In this document: piece by piece, positions 1 to 7,098 of the stretch
Layout: the number at the start of each line of letters is the position of its first letter
How positions within the stretch are numbered: position 1 is the stretch's first letter
Assembly (NCBI GenBank): GCA_016763665.1
Contig: JAESTI010000416.1
Coordinates: 1-12,139 of the forward strand
Direction of reading: 5' to 3'
Source of the DNA: Bacteroidia bacterium
Lineage (GTDB): Bacteria > Bacteroidota > Bacteroidia > Flavobacteriales > NORP286
Length of the DNA stretch: 12,139 nucleotides
Notes under the pieces: model-generated
The model's input: only the letters and a program-made list of their open reading frames with translations
The model's database searches: none
What the model was told of the DNA's origin: nothing
Position numbers and translations under genes: made by a program

Positions 1-1
1 A

Positions 2-607
2 TCTTCTATCATTAACACGCTTGGGCGGTTTTATGAGATCAACAATGGAAATATTAAAATTGATGGTGTGGATATCAGGGAATATGAGCTTGAATTTTTA
101 AGAAACAACATGGCTATCGTATTACAAGATGTATTTCTTTTTTCAGATTCAATAACTAATAACATTAGTTTATATGACGAAAATATAACAGAAGAACAAA
201 TTGAAGAGGCTGCTAAGATCATAGAAGCTGACCAATTCATTAGAAACCTTCCCAATACCTATGAATATAATGTTCAGGAAAGAGGCGCGACCTTATCTGT
301 TGGGCAACGGCAACTAATTTCATTTATTCGTGCCCTGGTCTCAGATCCAAAAATTTTAATTTTAGATGAGGCAACTTCTTCTATTGATACAGAAACTGAG
401 AAATTGATACAACGAGCGATTGAAAAATTAGTGAAAGACAGAACATCAATAGTTATTGCTCATAGGTTGTCGACTATTCAAAATGCAGATAAGATCATGG
501 TGCTTGATCACGGAGAGATCATAGAAATGGGAACACATGAAGAATTACTAGAGTCAGATGGAATGTACAGGAAGTTATATGAGGTTCAATTTGCGAGTGT
601 GGCTTGA
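2..607 (+). CDS. ABC exporter ATPase domain, C-terminal fragment (5' end outside window)
   Basis: This is the nucleotide-binding domain of an ABC transporter, probably the C-terminal half of a fused membrane-plus-ATPase exporter of the MdlB/MsbA type. The reading frame is open from base 2, directly after where the Walker A lysine should lie: the first codons read [12 protein letters not shown]. Visible in the 201-residue fragment are the Q-loop (VLQD, Gln about 42), signature LSVGQRQL (about 98-105), Walker B ILILDEAT (about 119-126) with D-loop SSID, and the switch histidine in IAHR (about 154). LSVGQ in place of LSGGQ is common in this exporter subgroup. All ATPase motifs downstream of Walker A are intact, so it should be functional if the upstream part is whole. 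The substrate cannot be told from this part. The GTG at 68 is internal, not a start. It converges on the ccm operon and is not CcmA, since it has exporter-type spacing and lies on the opposite strand. Confidence 0.93.
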   Translation, partial: SSIINTLGRFYEINNGNIKIDGVDIREYELEFLRNNMAIVLQDVFLFSDSITNNISLYDENITEEQIEEAAKIIEADQFIRNLPNTYEYNVQERGATLSVGQRQLISFIRALVSDPKILILDEATSSIDTETEKLIQRAIEKLVKDRTSIVIAHRLSTIQNADKIMVLDHGEIIEMGTHEELLESDGMYRKLYEVQFASVA

Positions 608-616
608 TCAATTGAC

Positions 617-655
617 AATTAACAATGTACAATTACCAGTTATCAATTGTTAATT
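617..655. terminator. Inverted repeat between convergent genes, possible bidirectional terminator
   Basis: AATTAACAAT (617-626) is perfectly repeated in inverse as ATTGTTAATT (646-655), leaving a 19-base loop. It sits 10 bp after the ABC-transporter stop and covers the stop codon of the leftward ccmD-like gene. The stem is pure A/T except for one pair and the loop is long, so it would be a weak hairpin. Related CAATTGACAATTAACAAT-like wording within the loop flank suggests an interspersed intergenic repeat rather than a classical terminator. Confidence 0.4.
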
Positions 656-865
656 ATTTTCCTGTCCTTCTTCCTTTTTTTCCAGTATTCCGATTCTTTT
701 ATCCAAAACAATAAGATAAATTACTATCCCTAAGAATATAGTCACTAATACAGAAACAACAACATATATCTTTCCGGATGACCGGAACAAGTTTTCTGAT
801 TCTTCTGCAAATACATTCATCGCAAAGAATAAAATAGAACAAACTAAAACTCCTGATTTTTTCAT
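650..865 (-). CDS. CcmD-like small membrane protein of the heme export operon
   Basis: This is a 71-residue protein beginning 4 bp after the ccmC stop codon, so it is almost surely co-transcribed and probably translationally linked. Residues 1-20 (MKKSGVLVCSILFFAMNVFA) look like a signal peptide or first membrane segment, and about 33-53 form a second hydrophobic helix. The C-terminal tail is charged (KKEEGQENN). The segment FRSSGKIYVVV before the helix and the position after ccmB-ccmC match the short CcmD-family proteins annotated in Bacteroidetes. In proteobacteria CcmD is a one-helix partner that helps release heme-loaded CcmE from the CcmABC complex. That role is inferred here from position and size, because CcmD-family sequences are too short and variable for a firm call. 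The cleavable-looking N-terminus is unlike E. coli CcmD, which lacks one. The stop codon lies inside the inverted repeat at 617-655. Confidence 0.7.
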   Translation of the reverse strand: MKKSGVLVCSILFFAMNVFAEESENLFRSSGKIYVVVSVLVTIFLGIVIYLIVLDKRIGILEKKEEGQENN

Positions 866-869
866 AACT

Positions 870-1535
870 CTAATTTCTATATAGGTACTTAAAATTTAAG
901 TTTCTTAGCCTTATTCTGAGTTCCATGATCCATATCCCCAATAAGGTCCACCCAATTACCGCAGGATAAAACACTAGCCTCATTCCGCCATCCAAATCAT
1001 AGACATTGAATCCAGGATTACCACCACTGCCAGGATGAAGTGAATCGGTCAATCTAGGTAATACGAACAACAGTGGTATCATGGCCGCATATGCAAAAAT
1101 ATTATAAACCGCAGATATCCTTGCTCTTTTTTGGTCTTCATCCATTGAATTTCTAAGCACCAAATAAGCTAGATATATCAACAATGAAATTGCTGAAGCA
1201 TTTTGTTTAGGATCGCCACTCCACCACTCTCCCCAAGTGAATTGTGCCCATTGCATTCCCGTTATTAAGCCAAGAAACCCAAATAATATCCCAACATTAA
1301 CGGCTTCTACTGCAACCGAATCATTTTCTTGTGTTGGATTAGACAAATATTTAATGCTATAAACCAGCCCAACCGTAAAAATGATGATCATGCCAAACCA
1401 CATCGGAACATGAAAGTAAAGGTTGCGGATAGTCTCGTGAAGTATTGGAAGTTTAGGTGTTTCAATTAGGAATCCTCCTATTATCACATATAATAGAAGC
1501 GCAATTGTAAATATTTTCCACCAAGGATTTTTCAT
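870..1535 (-). CDS. ccmC: Cytochrome c biogenesis heme-handling protein CcmC
   Basis: This is an inner-membrane protein of the heme handling family with about six hydrophobic helices. It binds heme and passes it to the chaperone CcmE for attachment to periplasmic c-type cytochromes. Key features, numbered from the ATG: His42 in YFHVPMWF, the tryptophan-rich motif WGEWWSGDPKQ (from Trp101) that forms the heme platform, and His167 in DSLHPG. The two histidines are the expected axial heme ligands, corresponding to His60 and His184 in E. coli CcmC. Length (221 aa) is a little under the E. coli protein (245). A TTG six bases upstream (1541) would add two residues (MK), but the ATG at 1535 is the more ordinary start. 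It leaves 7 bp after the ccmB stop, consistent with one operon. CcsA proteins share the fold, but size and the ccmB neighbour favour CcmC. Confidence 0.9.
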   Translation of the reverse strand: MKNPWWKIFTIALLLYVIIGGFLIETPKLPILHETIRNLYFHVPMWFGMIIIFTVGLVYSIKYLSNPTQENDSVAVEAVNVGILFGFLGLITGMQWAQFTWGEWWSGDPKQNASAISLLIYLAYLVLRNSMDEDQKRARISAVYNIFAYAAMIPLLFVLPRLTDSLHPGSGGNPGFNVYDLDGGMRLVFYPAVIGWTLLGIWIMELRIRLRNLNFKYLYRN

Positions 1536-1542
1536 CTTCAAT

Positions 1543-2196
1543 TTATTCGCGCCAAAGATAAGGAAACAATATATAGGAAACAGTAACGATAATTACATTT
1601 ATAGCAAGCAATGTGATAAGTTCGTCCATACTTTGCATCCAGGGATTGCCTATCATCGCATTTTTTGAAACAGCTATCAACATAACCAACAATGGAATAA
1701 TGATCGGAAAGCTTAGGACAGCCAATAAAGTGGTATTGTTATTCGCTTTCGAAGCAATCGCTGATACCATTGTAAAACTTGAAGCTAAGCCACTACTTCC
1801 CAAAATTAATGCTACTGCAAACAACAATTTATTCTCCAATGGATTACCCATTACTACATGATAGAATCCCAGGCAAATCACTGAAAGAACCAACATCAGT
1901 AAAATGTTATAAATCAATTTAGAAATAATAACTGATTGGGAACTGGAAATGCTGTAATAGTAAAGCATTCGACCTTTACTTTCCTGAAGAAAACTTTTCG
2001 CAACGGCATTTACTGATGTAAACAGCATGATGATCCAAAACAAGGTAAGCCATGTTATTGGGTCTACATGTTTAAAGGACAAATAACACAGAAAAACTGT
2101 TGAGATAACATACAATAGAATACCATTAAGTGCATACTTTTGTCGCCATTCAAGTTTGAGGTCTTTTAGAATCAATGCCTTAACTTCTTTAAACAT
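1543..2196 (-). CDS. ccmB: Heme exporter protein CcmB
   Basis: This is the membrane subunit of the CcmAB ABC transporter, which uses ATP to release heme-bound CcmE from CcmC/CcmD during cytochrome c maturation. The protein is 217 aa, close to the E. coli length (220), with hydrophobic helices at about 24-41, 47-65, 92-112, 125-147, 154-177 and 192-213. The N-terminal cytoplasmic segment FKEVKALILKDLKLEWRQK is the typical CcmB opening (K.L..KDL..E.R). The family call rests on this opening, the helix pattern and the ccmC neighbour 7 bp downstream. It is the first gene of the leftward operon ccmB-ccmC-ccmD-like and its ATG follows a consensus promoter box by only 4 bp. The ATPase partner CcmA is not in the window, nor are ccmE or ccmF. 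Confidence 0.9.
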   Translation of the reverse strand: MFKEVKALILKDLKLEWRQKYALNGILLYVISTVFLCYLSFKHVDPITWLTLFWIIMLFTSVNAVAKSFLQESKGRMLYYYSISSSQSVIISKLIYNILLMLVLSVICLGFYHVVMGNPLENKLLFAVALILGSSGLASSFTMVSAIASKANNNTTLLAVLSFPIIIPLLVMLIAVSKNAMIGNPWMQSMDELITLLAINVIIVTVSYILFPYLWRE

Positions 2197-2200
2197 ATCG

Positions 2201-2229
2201 CAAAACTAATCTTCTTTTCTAATAACAAC
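2201..2229 (-). promoter_or_regulatory. Bacteroidetes-type promoter of the ccm operon
   Basis: On the minus strand the sequence reads GTTG (2229-2226), a 17-bp spacer, then TAGTTTTG (2208-2201). This matches the Bacteroidetes housekeeping pattern TTG-N17-23-TAnnTTTG exactly at every defined base. The -7 box ends 4 bp before the ccmB ATG, so the transcript would begin at or very near the start codon and be leaderless or nearly so. Confidence 0.6.
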
Positions 2230-2308
2230 TGAAATTGATAAGCAGTTTTATTAAAATTTAAAGACCGAAGATCAAAGAAATAGGCTATTCAGAAACATTT
2301 GCGATTCG

Positions 2309-2316
2309 TATATTAG
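2309..2316 (+). promoter_or_regulatory. Possible -7 element of accC
   Basis: TATATTAG differs from the Bacteroidetes -7 consensus TAnnTTTG at one position and lies 16 bp before the accC ATG. No TTG is seen at the right distance upstream, so the call is weak. The 136-bp gap between ccmB and accC must hold promoters for both directions. Confidence 0.3.
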
Positions 2317-2332
2317 CACAAATTTCAATCAG

Positions 2333-3814
2333 ATGAGAAAAGTATTAATAGCCAACCGAGGTGAAATAGCGGTGCGCATTATGCGCACGTGTAAGGACCT
2401 GGGAATAAAAACTGTTGCGGTATATTCTGAAGCCGACAGAAACGCTACACATGTTAAACTTGCTGATGAAGCAGTATGTATCGGTCCTCCTCCATCCAAT
2501 CAGTCTTACTTATTGGAAAATGAGATTATCAAAGCGGCAAAACTCACTAAAGCAGATGGTATTCATCCCGGTTATGGGTTTTTATCAGAAAATGCAAGCT
2601 TCGCTAATAAAGTTAAACGCTATAAGATCAAATTCATTGGTCCCAATTCCAGGGCGATTGAAATAATGGGAAATAAACTGGCCGCAAAAGATACTGTTGC
2701 AAAATTCGGTGTTCCTATGGTACCTGGAACTGATAAAGCTATCAGCAACATTAAAGCTGCGAAAAAAGTTGCGGCAGAGATCAAGTTGCCAATATTAATA
2801 AAAGCTGCTGCTGGTGGGGGTGGAAAAGGAATGAGGATCGTTAATAAAATGGAAGATTTTGAAGAACAGATGAAGCGTGCCGTTAGTGAAGCAAAATCAG
2901 CATTTGGAGATGGGTCAGTTTTTATTGAAAAATATATAAAATCATCACGACATATAGAAATTCAGATATTGGCTGACGCTCATGGAAATGTTGTTCATTT
3001 ATTTGAAAGAGAATGTTCCATTCAAAGAAGACATCAAAAGGTAATTGAAGAAGCGCCTTCATCCATTTTAACACCTGAATTGCGTGAAAAAATGGGTCAC
3101 TGTGCAATCAATGTTGCTAAATCATGCAAATATGTTGGAGCGGGAACAGTAGAATTTTTGCTGGACAATAAAATGAACTTCTATTTCCTTGAAATGAATA
3201 CCCGACTGCAAGTTGAACATCCCGTGACAGAACAAATAACAGGAGTAGATCTTGTTAAAGAACAGATTAACATTGCAGATGGCAAAAAAATTAGCTTTAA
3301 GCAGGAAGACTTGCTAATAAACGGGCATGCTATTGAATTAAGAGTTTATGCTGAAGACCCTTCAGAGAACTTTTTACCTGCTACTGGCTCCCTAAATATT
3401 TATCAGCCACCAAAAGGTTTAGGAGTCAGAGTTGATGATGGATATGAAGAAGGAATGGATATTCCGGTTTATTATGATCCTTTAATGGCTAAATTGATAA
3501 CATATGGGAAAGACCGTAAAGAGGCCATCAACAGAATGAAAAGAGCCATCAGCGAATACAAAATTTCAGGTGTTGCCAACACTTTGCTTTTCGGTGATTT
3601 TGTGATGAATAACAAAGACTTTATTAAAGGTACTTTTGATACTCACTTTGTTGAAAAACACTTTAAACCCAAGTTTCTTAATAAGGAAGATAAAAACAAA
3701 GCAATGATTGCTGTCTATATTGCTGGATTATTAAGCAATGAACATATTGCCAAAGGGACTAAATTTCAATTAGACAAACAAGAAAATTGGAAAAAGAGTA
3801 GAGTAATTTATTGA
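2333..3814 (+). CDS. accC: Biotin carboxylase subunit of acetyl-/acyl-CoA carboxylase
   Basis: This cytoplasmic ATP-grasp enzyme carboxylates the biotin of a carrier protein with bicarbonate and ATP. It feeds acetyl-CoA carboxylase (fatty-acid synthesis) or a propionyl/acyl-CoA carboxylase. The N-terminal fold begins KVLIANRGEIAVRI (3-16) and shows ADGIHPGYGFLSEN (74-87). The ATP-grasp part has the glycine loop GGGGKGMR (161-168), RECSIQRRHQKVIEEAP (226-242, including Lys236) and EMNTRLQVEHPVTE (287-300). Glu287, Asn289 and Arg291 match E. coli Glu288, Asn290 and Arg292. All catalytic residues appear present. At 493 aa it is about 45 residues longer than E. coli AccC (449); the extra C-terminal tail ending NWKKSRVIY resembles the extension on Bacteroidetes acyl-CoA carboxylase subunits. 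No carrier (accB) or carboxyltransferase gene is adjacent, so the substrate is unclear. It starts at an ATG with no evident Shine-Dalgarno. Confidence 0.93.
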   Translation: MRKVLIANRGEIAVRIMRTCKDLGIKTVAVYSEADRNATHVKLADEAVCIGPPPSNQSYLLENEIIKAAKLTKADGIHPGYGFLSENASFANKVKRYKIKFIGPNSRAIEIMGNKLAAKDTVAKFGVPMVPGTDKAISNIKAAKKVAAEIKLPILIKAAAGGGGKGMRIVNKMEDFEEQMKRAVSEAKSAFGDGSVFIEKYIKSSRHIEIQILADAHGNVVHLFERECSIQRRHQKVIEEAPSSILTPELREKMGHCAINVAKSCKYVGAGTVEFLLDNKMNFYFLEMNTRLQVEHPVTEQITGVDLVKEQINIADGKKISFKQEDLLINGHAIELRVYAEDPSENFLPATGSLNIYQPPKGLGVRVDDGYEEGMDIPVYYDPLMAKLITYGKDRKEAINRMKRAISEYKISGVANTLLFGDFVMNNKDFIKGTFDTHFVEKHFKPKFLNKEDKNKAMIAVYIAGLLSNEHIAKGTKFQLDKQENWKKSRVIY

Positions 3815-3817
3815 GTC

Positions 3818-4537
3818 TTAGTGGCTATACCTTTTTGCTCTTGAGATCTTATAATTAAGTCCCAAATACATTCCAACACTCACAGGGATCAAGTCTGATA
3901 GATTTAAATACCGTCCAAATGGAAATTCAGTAGCAGCCCCGCTTGTATTTATCGCATTTCCCAATCCGTACAAGTATCTCAATCCTATATTTAAATTTAA
4001 TCCCTTAGCAATTTCTTCTTTTTCATACCCCATCCCAAACAAAAAGCAAGTAATTGTCTTGCTAAAATTTTGAGTTACATCAGTAGATGTTGATGCATTA
4101 TTTCTTCCTCTATAATCTATGTTAGATGCTTTACTTAAGATGTTATACCTAAAGCCTGAATCAAAATAGAATTCGGGAATAACATAATATTTCAACAACC
4201 CATTTATACCAATGTATTGCAAGCTCTTTTTAAAATTACCAACTCCAATTTCTTCATAAATTTGATTATGGTTCACTTTTGATCCTGAAAGTGTTCCACC
4301 TATTTTATCAGTAAAATTATATATCAGCTCGAAACAATACCCATTACCAGTTGATATCAAGGATTTTATGGAGGGATCATCAGAGATATTCTTATTCAGC
4401 AACCAAGTCAACCCATACGAGCCGTAGCTTCCAAACCGAAATCCTTTTTTAGTAGCTCCAAGACCACGTTTTTTCCTTGCTTCGCAATCAAAAGAAAGAA
4501 CAAAAACCAGTATAATAAGTAAAAAATAGTTTTTCAA
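3818..4537 (-). CDS. Exported, probable outer-membrane beta-barrel protein (TTG start)
   Basis: I do not recognise a named family. The product is 239 aa with a likely signal peptide (KNYFLLIILVFVLSFDCEA, cleavage near residue 20) followed by a basic patch RKKRG. The rest consists of alternating polar/hydrophobic stretches rich in Gly, Tyr and Asn, for example GTLSGSKVN, NIGLRYLYG and SVGMYLGLNYKI ending near the C-terminus, as in small outer-membrane barrels of Bacteroidetes. The start is TTG at 4537: the frame is closed by TGA at 4558, has no ATG or GTG between, and the next in-frame Met is far inside the protein, whereas TTG gives a good signal peptide. The tail lies 3 bp from the accC stop, so the two genes converge with no room for a separate terminator. 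Upstream it is divergent from the M14 peptidase gene. Function unknown. Confidence 0.72.
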   Translation of the reverse strand: MKNYFLLIILVFVLSFDCEARKKRGLGATKKGFRFGSYGSYGLTWLLNKNISDDPSIKSLISTGNGYCFELIYNFTDKIGGTLSGSKVNHNQIYEEIGVGNFKKSLQYIGINGLLKYYVIPEFYFDSGFRYNILSKASNIDYRGRNNASTSTDVTQNFSKTITCFLFGMGYEKEEIAKGLNLNIGLRYLYGLGNAINTSGAATEFPFGRYLNLSDLIPVSVGMYLGLNYKISRAKRYSH

Positions 4538-4568
4538 AATGATAACTTTGGTATGTCAAGTTAAGAAA

Positions 4569-4603
4569 TTTGGCTGTAATTTATAATAACTGTCTTAAAT
4601 TTA
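4569..4603 (+). promoter_or_regulatory. Possible promoter of the M14 peptidase gene
   Basis: TTTG (4569-4572) and TAAATTTA (4596-4603) are separated by 23 bp. They match the Bacteroidetes TTG/TAnnTTTG pattern except for the last base of the -7 box. The box ends 9 bp before the ATG at 4613, giving a very short leader. Confidence 0.35.
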
Positions 4604-4612
4604 ATTACTACA

Positions 4613-6349
4613 ATGTCTATTTTAAACAATTTACTTTTTCTTTTACTATTTACTTTTTCAAACTTTCTAACCCCGTTTGAGAAAAGCAAAGAAAAAGAAA
4701 CTGCCACGTACGAAGAAGCTATAAGTTACTACCAAAACCTTGCATATGAATTTGATGAAATTTCTATTTCAGAATTTGGAGAAACAGATATTGGCAAGCC
4801 TCTTCATTTAGTTACAATATCAAGTTCTCGAGAATTTGATCCTCAAAAAATCAAAAGACAAAACAAGATAATCATTTTAATAAACAATGGTATTCACCCT
4901 GGTGAACCAGAGGGAATTGATGCTTCTATGATGTTAGCTAGAGATCTAGTCACTAAGCCAGAATTAATGCAATTGCTTGATCATGTTGTAATTGGTATAA
5001 TTCCAATTTACAATATTGGAGGCTCCATGAATAGAGGATGTTGCAGTCGGGCTAATCAAAATGGGCCAGTAAGTTATGGTTTTAGAGGAAATGCCAAAAA
5101 CCTTGACCTGAACCGTGATTTTATTAAGTGCGACTCAAAAAATGCAAAAGCCTTTACTCAAATTTATCATCATCTCGACCCCGATATATTTATTGACACT
5201 CACACATCAAACGGGGCGGATTATCAATATGTAATGACTTACATCGCTACTCAAAAAGATAAATTGCATCCGTTACTTGCTGATTATATGACTAATACCT
5301 TAAACCCGGCAATGGAAAAAAGAATGAAAACTGCAGGTCATGAAATGAGCCCTTATGTTTTTTCATTGAAATCCCTTCCAGATTCCGGAATTATGGCCTA
5401 TTTAGAAACGCCCCGATACTCTTCAGGATACACAACTCTTTTTAACACCATTAGTTACATTACGGAAACCCACATGTTAAAGAGTTTTGACAAGCGGGTT
5501 TGGGCAACGTACCATTTTCTCAAAGAGATAATTTCTATTGCGGACAATGACTACCAAAATATTGGAGAGATCAGAAAGCATGCTAAAGAACAAACTAAAA
5601 GTCAAAAAGAATTTACTTTAACCTGGAAATTGGATAAAGATCAATTTAAGGAGATCAACTTTAACGGATATCAGGCCAATTATATTCCAAGTGAAATAAC
5701 AGGAAAGGAAAGATTAAGTTATGATCGATCAAAACCATATACTAAGAAAATAAAGTATTATGACTCATATTCTAAATCTTCTATGATTGAAAAACCTTAT
5801 GCTTACATAATTCCGCAAGCTTGGGGTAACGCAATTGAGCTATTAAAGCTAAATCATATTAAACTCTATCAAATTCCAGAGGATACTTCCTTAAAAGTTG
5901 ATGCATACTACATTGAAGATTATACAACTATTCCCTACCCTTTTGAAGGACATTATCTTCATTCAGGTACTACAATCAGAACAAATACTCAAACAATTAA
6001 ATTTTACAAAGGTGATTACTATGTAATTACGAATCAGGAAAACAACCGTTATATTATTGAAACACTTGAACCCGGAGCTCATGATTCATTTTTTAATTGG
6101 AATTTCTTTGACAATATTCTTCAACAAAAAGAATATTTTTCCAACTACGTTTTTGAAGACAAGGCTCTTGAAATCTTAAATGAAGATCAGGATTTGCGAA
6201 CTAATCTTGAAAAACTTAAACAAGCAGATACTTCGGTCGCTAAAAGCCCTTACAAACAGCTCGAATATATTTACAAGCACACGGATATGTATGAATCTTC
6301 TCATTTACGATACCCAATTTATAGATTAACCAAATCCGTAAAATTTTAA
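4613..6349 (+). CDS. Exported M14-family zinc carboxypeptidase-like protein
   Basis: This 578-aa protein has an N-terminal hydrophobic export signal (about residues 3-20, ILNNLLFLLLFTFSNFL) and a metallocarboxypeptidase domain. The zinc site is visible: HPGE (His95, Glu98) and DTHTSNG (His197). The substrate-binding NLDLNRDF (Asn167/Arg168 region) precedes the third ligand, as in M14 peptidases. YITETHM (Glu285) is the likeliest position for the catalytic glutamate. A C-terminal region of about 250 residues follows, with no motif I recognise. It resembles the long M14 proteins common in Bacteroidetes, which act in the periplasm or outside on peptides or cell-wall peptides; the substrate here is unknown. 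Cysteines 143, 144 and 173 near the active-site loop could form a disulfide. The DUF4294 gene follows 79 bp downstream with a hairpin between, so co-transcription is possible but not shown. Confidence 0.88.
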   Translation: MSILNNLLFLLLFTFSNFLTPFEKSKEKETATYEEAISYYQNLAYEFDEISISEFGETDIGKPLHLVTISSSREFDPQKIKRQNKIIILINNGIHPGEPEGIDASMMLARDLVTKPELMQLLDHVVIGIIPIYNIGGSMNRGCCSRANQNGPVSYGFRGNAKNLDLNRDFIKCDSKNAKAFTQIYHHLDPDIFIDTHTSNGADYQYVMTYIATQKDKLHPLLADYMTNTLNPAMEKRMKTAGHEMSPYVFSLKSLPDSGIMAYLETPRYSSGYTTLFNTISYITETHMLKSFDKRVWATYHFLKEIISIADNDYQNIGEIRKHAKEQTKSQKEFTLTWKLDKDQFKEINFNGYQANYIPSEITGKERLSYDRSKPYTKKIKYYDSYSKSSMIEKPYAYIIPQAWGNAIELLKLNHIKLYQIPEDTSLKVDAYYIEDYTTIPYPFEGHYLHSGTTIRTNTQTIKFYKGDYYVITNQENNRYIIETLEPGAHDSFFNWNFFDNILQQKEYFSNYVFEDKALEILNEDQDLRTNLEKLKQADTSVAKSPYKQLEYIYKHTDMYESSHLRYPIYRLTKSVKF

Positions 6350-6371
6350 CCGCTTTTTCCTAAACTTTTGA

Positions 6372-6387
6372 GTACGTTTTCACGTAC
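6372..6387. repeat. Perfect hairpin in the peptidase-DUF4294 gap
   Basis: GTACGT and ACGTAC are separated by TTTC. The stem of 6 bp with a 4-base loop lies 22 bp after the M14 stop. It is not followed by a run of T, so it is not a standard Rho-independent terminator. It could be an mRNA 3'-end stabiliser, a weak terminator or a regulator site for the DUF4294 gene. Confidence 0.4.
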
Positions 6388-6428
6388 AATAACTTGCCGT
6401 TGGCATGCATCTTGCATTAGCTATAAAC

Positions 6429-7049
6429 ATGAGGGAACTTCTTTTTATATCCATTCTTACACTTTCGTTTGTTGGGATAAATGCCCAGGAAATTAATTAC
6501 AATGAAATTTCTAAAATGTATGCTTACAATAAAATGGCAAAAGGATACATAGTTTACGGCAGTGTAGTAAATGGTGATACGGTTCCAAGTATTCAACTAA
6601 ACACTTTACATATATGGGCGAAACGATCAAAGAAGGACATCAGAAAATCCAAACGAAAAAAAGCCAGGTATGATCGTTTAGCACGGGACGTTAGAAAAGT
6701 ATATCCAATGGCCCGAGTTGCTTCTGCTAAGCTTAAGTACATTAATAATGAATTAGCAAAATTGGAGACAAAAAGTGAAAGGAAATCCTTGCTCAAAGAA
6801 AAGGAAAAGGAACTTTTAACAGAATATGAAGATGATATTCGAACCATGACTTTCAGGCAAGGAAGGATCTTGATTAAACTAATTGATAGAGAAACAGGAT
6901 CTCCTTCTTATGATCTCATTAGAGATCTTAGAGGTAGTACATCTGCATTTTTTTGGCAGGCCATAGCAAGAATATTTGGTTCTAACCTGAAATGGGAATA
7001 TGACCCTGAAGAAGAAAAGGCCATTGAAGCAATTATCCAATCCATTTAA
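6429..7049 (+). CDS. Exported DUF4294 protein, function unknown
   Basis: This 206-aa protein belongs to DUF4294, a family seen mainly in Bacteroidetes with no established function. Residues 1-20 (MRELLFISILTLSFVGINAQ) are a clear signal peptide with an A-Q cleavage site. The ATG at 6429 is therefore preferred to the upstream ATG at 6405, which would put eight extra residues before the signal. The mature part has the family landmarks: a basic stretch (KKDIRKSKRKKARYDRLARD), VRKVYPMARVASAKL, a charged Lys/Glu-rich helix around 95-120 that may be a short coiled coil, and the signature FRQGRILIKLIDRETG followed by LRG and FFWQ, ending with LKWEYDPEEE. It lies between an exported peptidase and an exported peroxidase on the same strand, suggesting a periplasmic site of action. 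No catalytic residues can be named. Confidence 0.87.
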   Translation: MRELLFISILTLSFVGINAQEINYNEISKMYAYNKMAKGYIVYGSVVNGDTVPSIQLNTLHIWAKRSKKDIRKSKRKKARYDRLARDVRKVYPMARVASAKLKYINNELAKLETKSERKSLLKEKEKELLTEYEDDIRTMTFRQGRILIKLIDRETGSPSYDLIRDLRGSTSAFFWQAIARIFGSNLKWEYDPEEEKAIEAIIQSI

Positions 7050-7098
7050 TCGTTTTAGATTCTCCCCTATTCTTAATACATTTATTCCAAAATAGCTT

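Noticed and set aside
1536..1541. TTG 1541 as start of ccmC
   Set aside because: ATG 1535 lies two codons downstream in the same frame and is the more usual start; the choice changes little.
1613..1861. 82-codon plus-strand open frame
   Set aside because: It lies wholly within ccmB on the other strand, whose membrane-protein pattern is convincing.
2415..2666. 83-codon plus-strand frame within accC
   Set aside because: Overlaps the N-terminal domain of a well-conserved biotin carboxylase in another frame.
4551..4560. TTGACA on the minus strand before the outer-membrane protein as a sigma-70 -35 box
   Set aside because: No matching -10 at the right distance, and Bacteroidetes use a different promoter consensus.
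6405..6428. Upstream ATG as start of the DUF4294 protein
   Set aside because: It would put eight residues ahead of a complete signal peptide; ATG 6429 is better.
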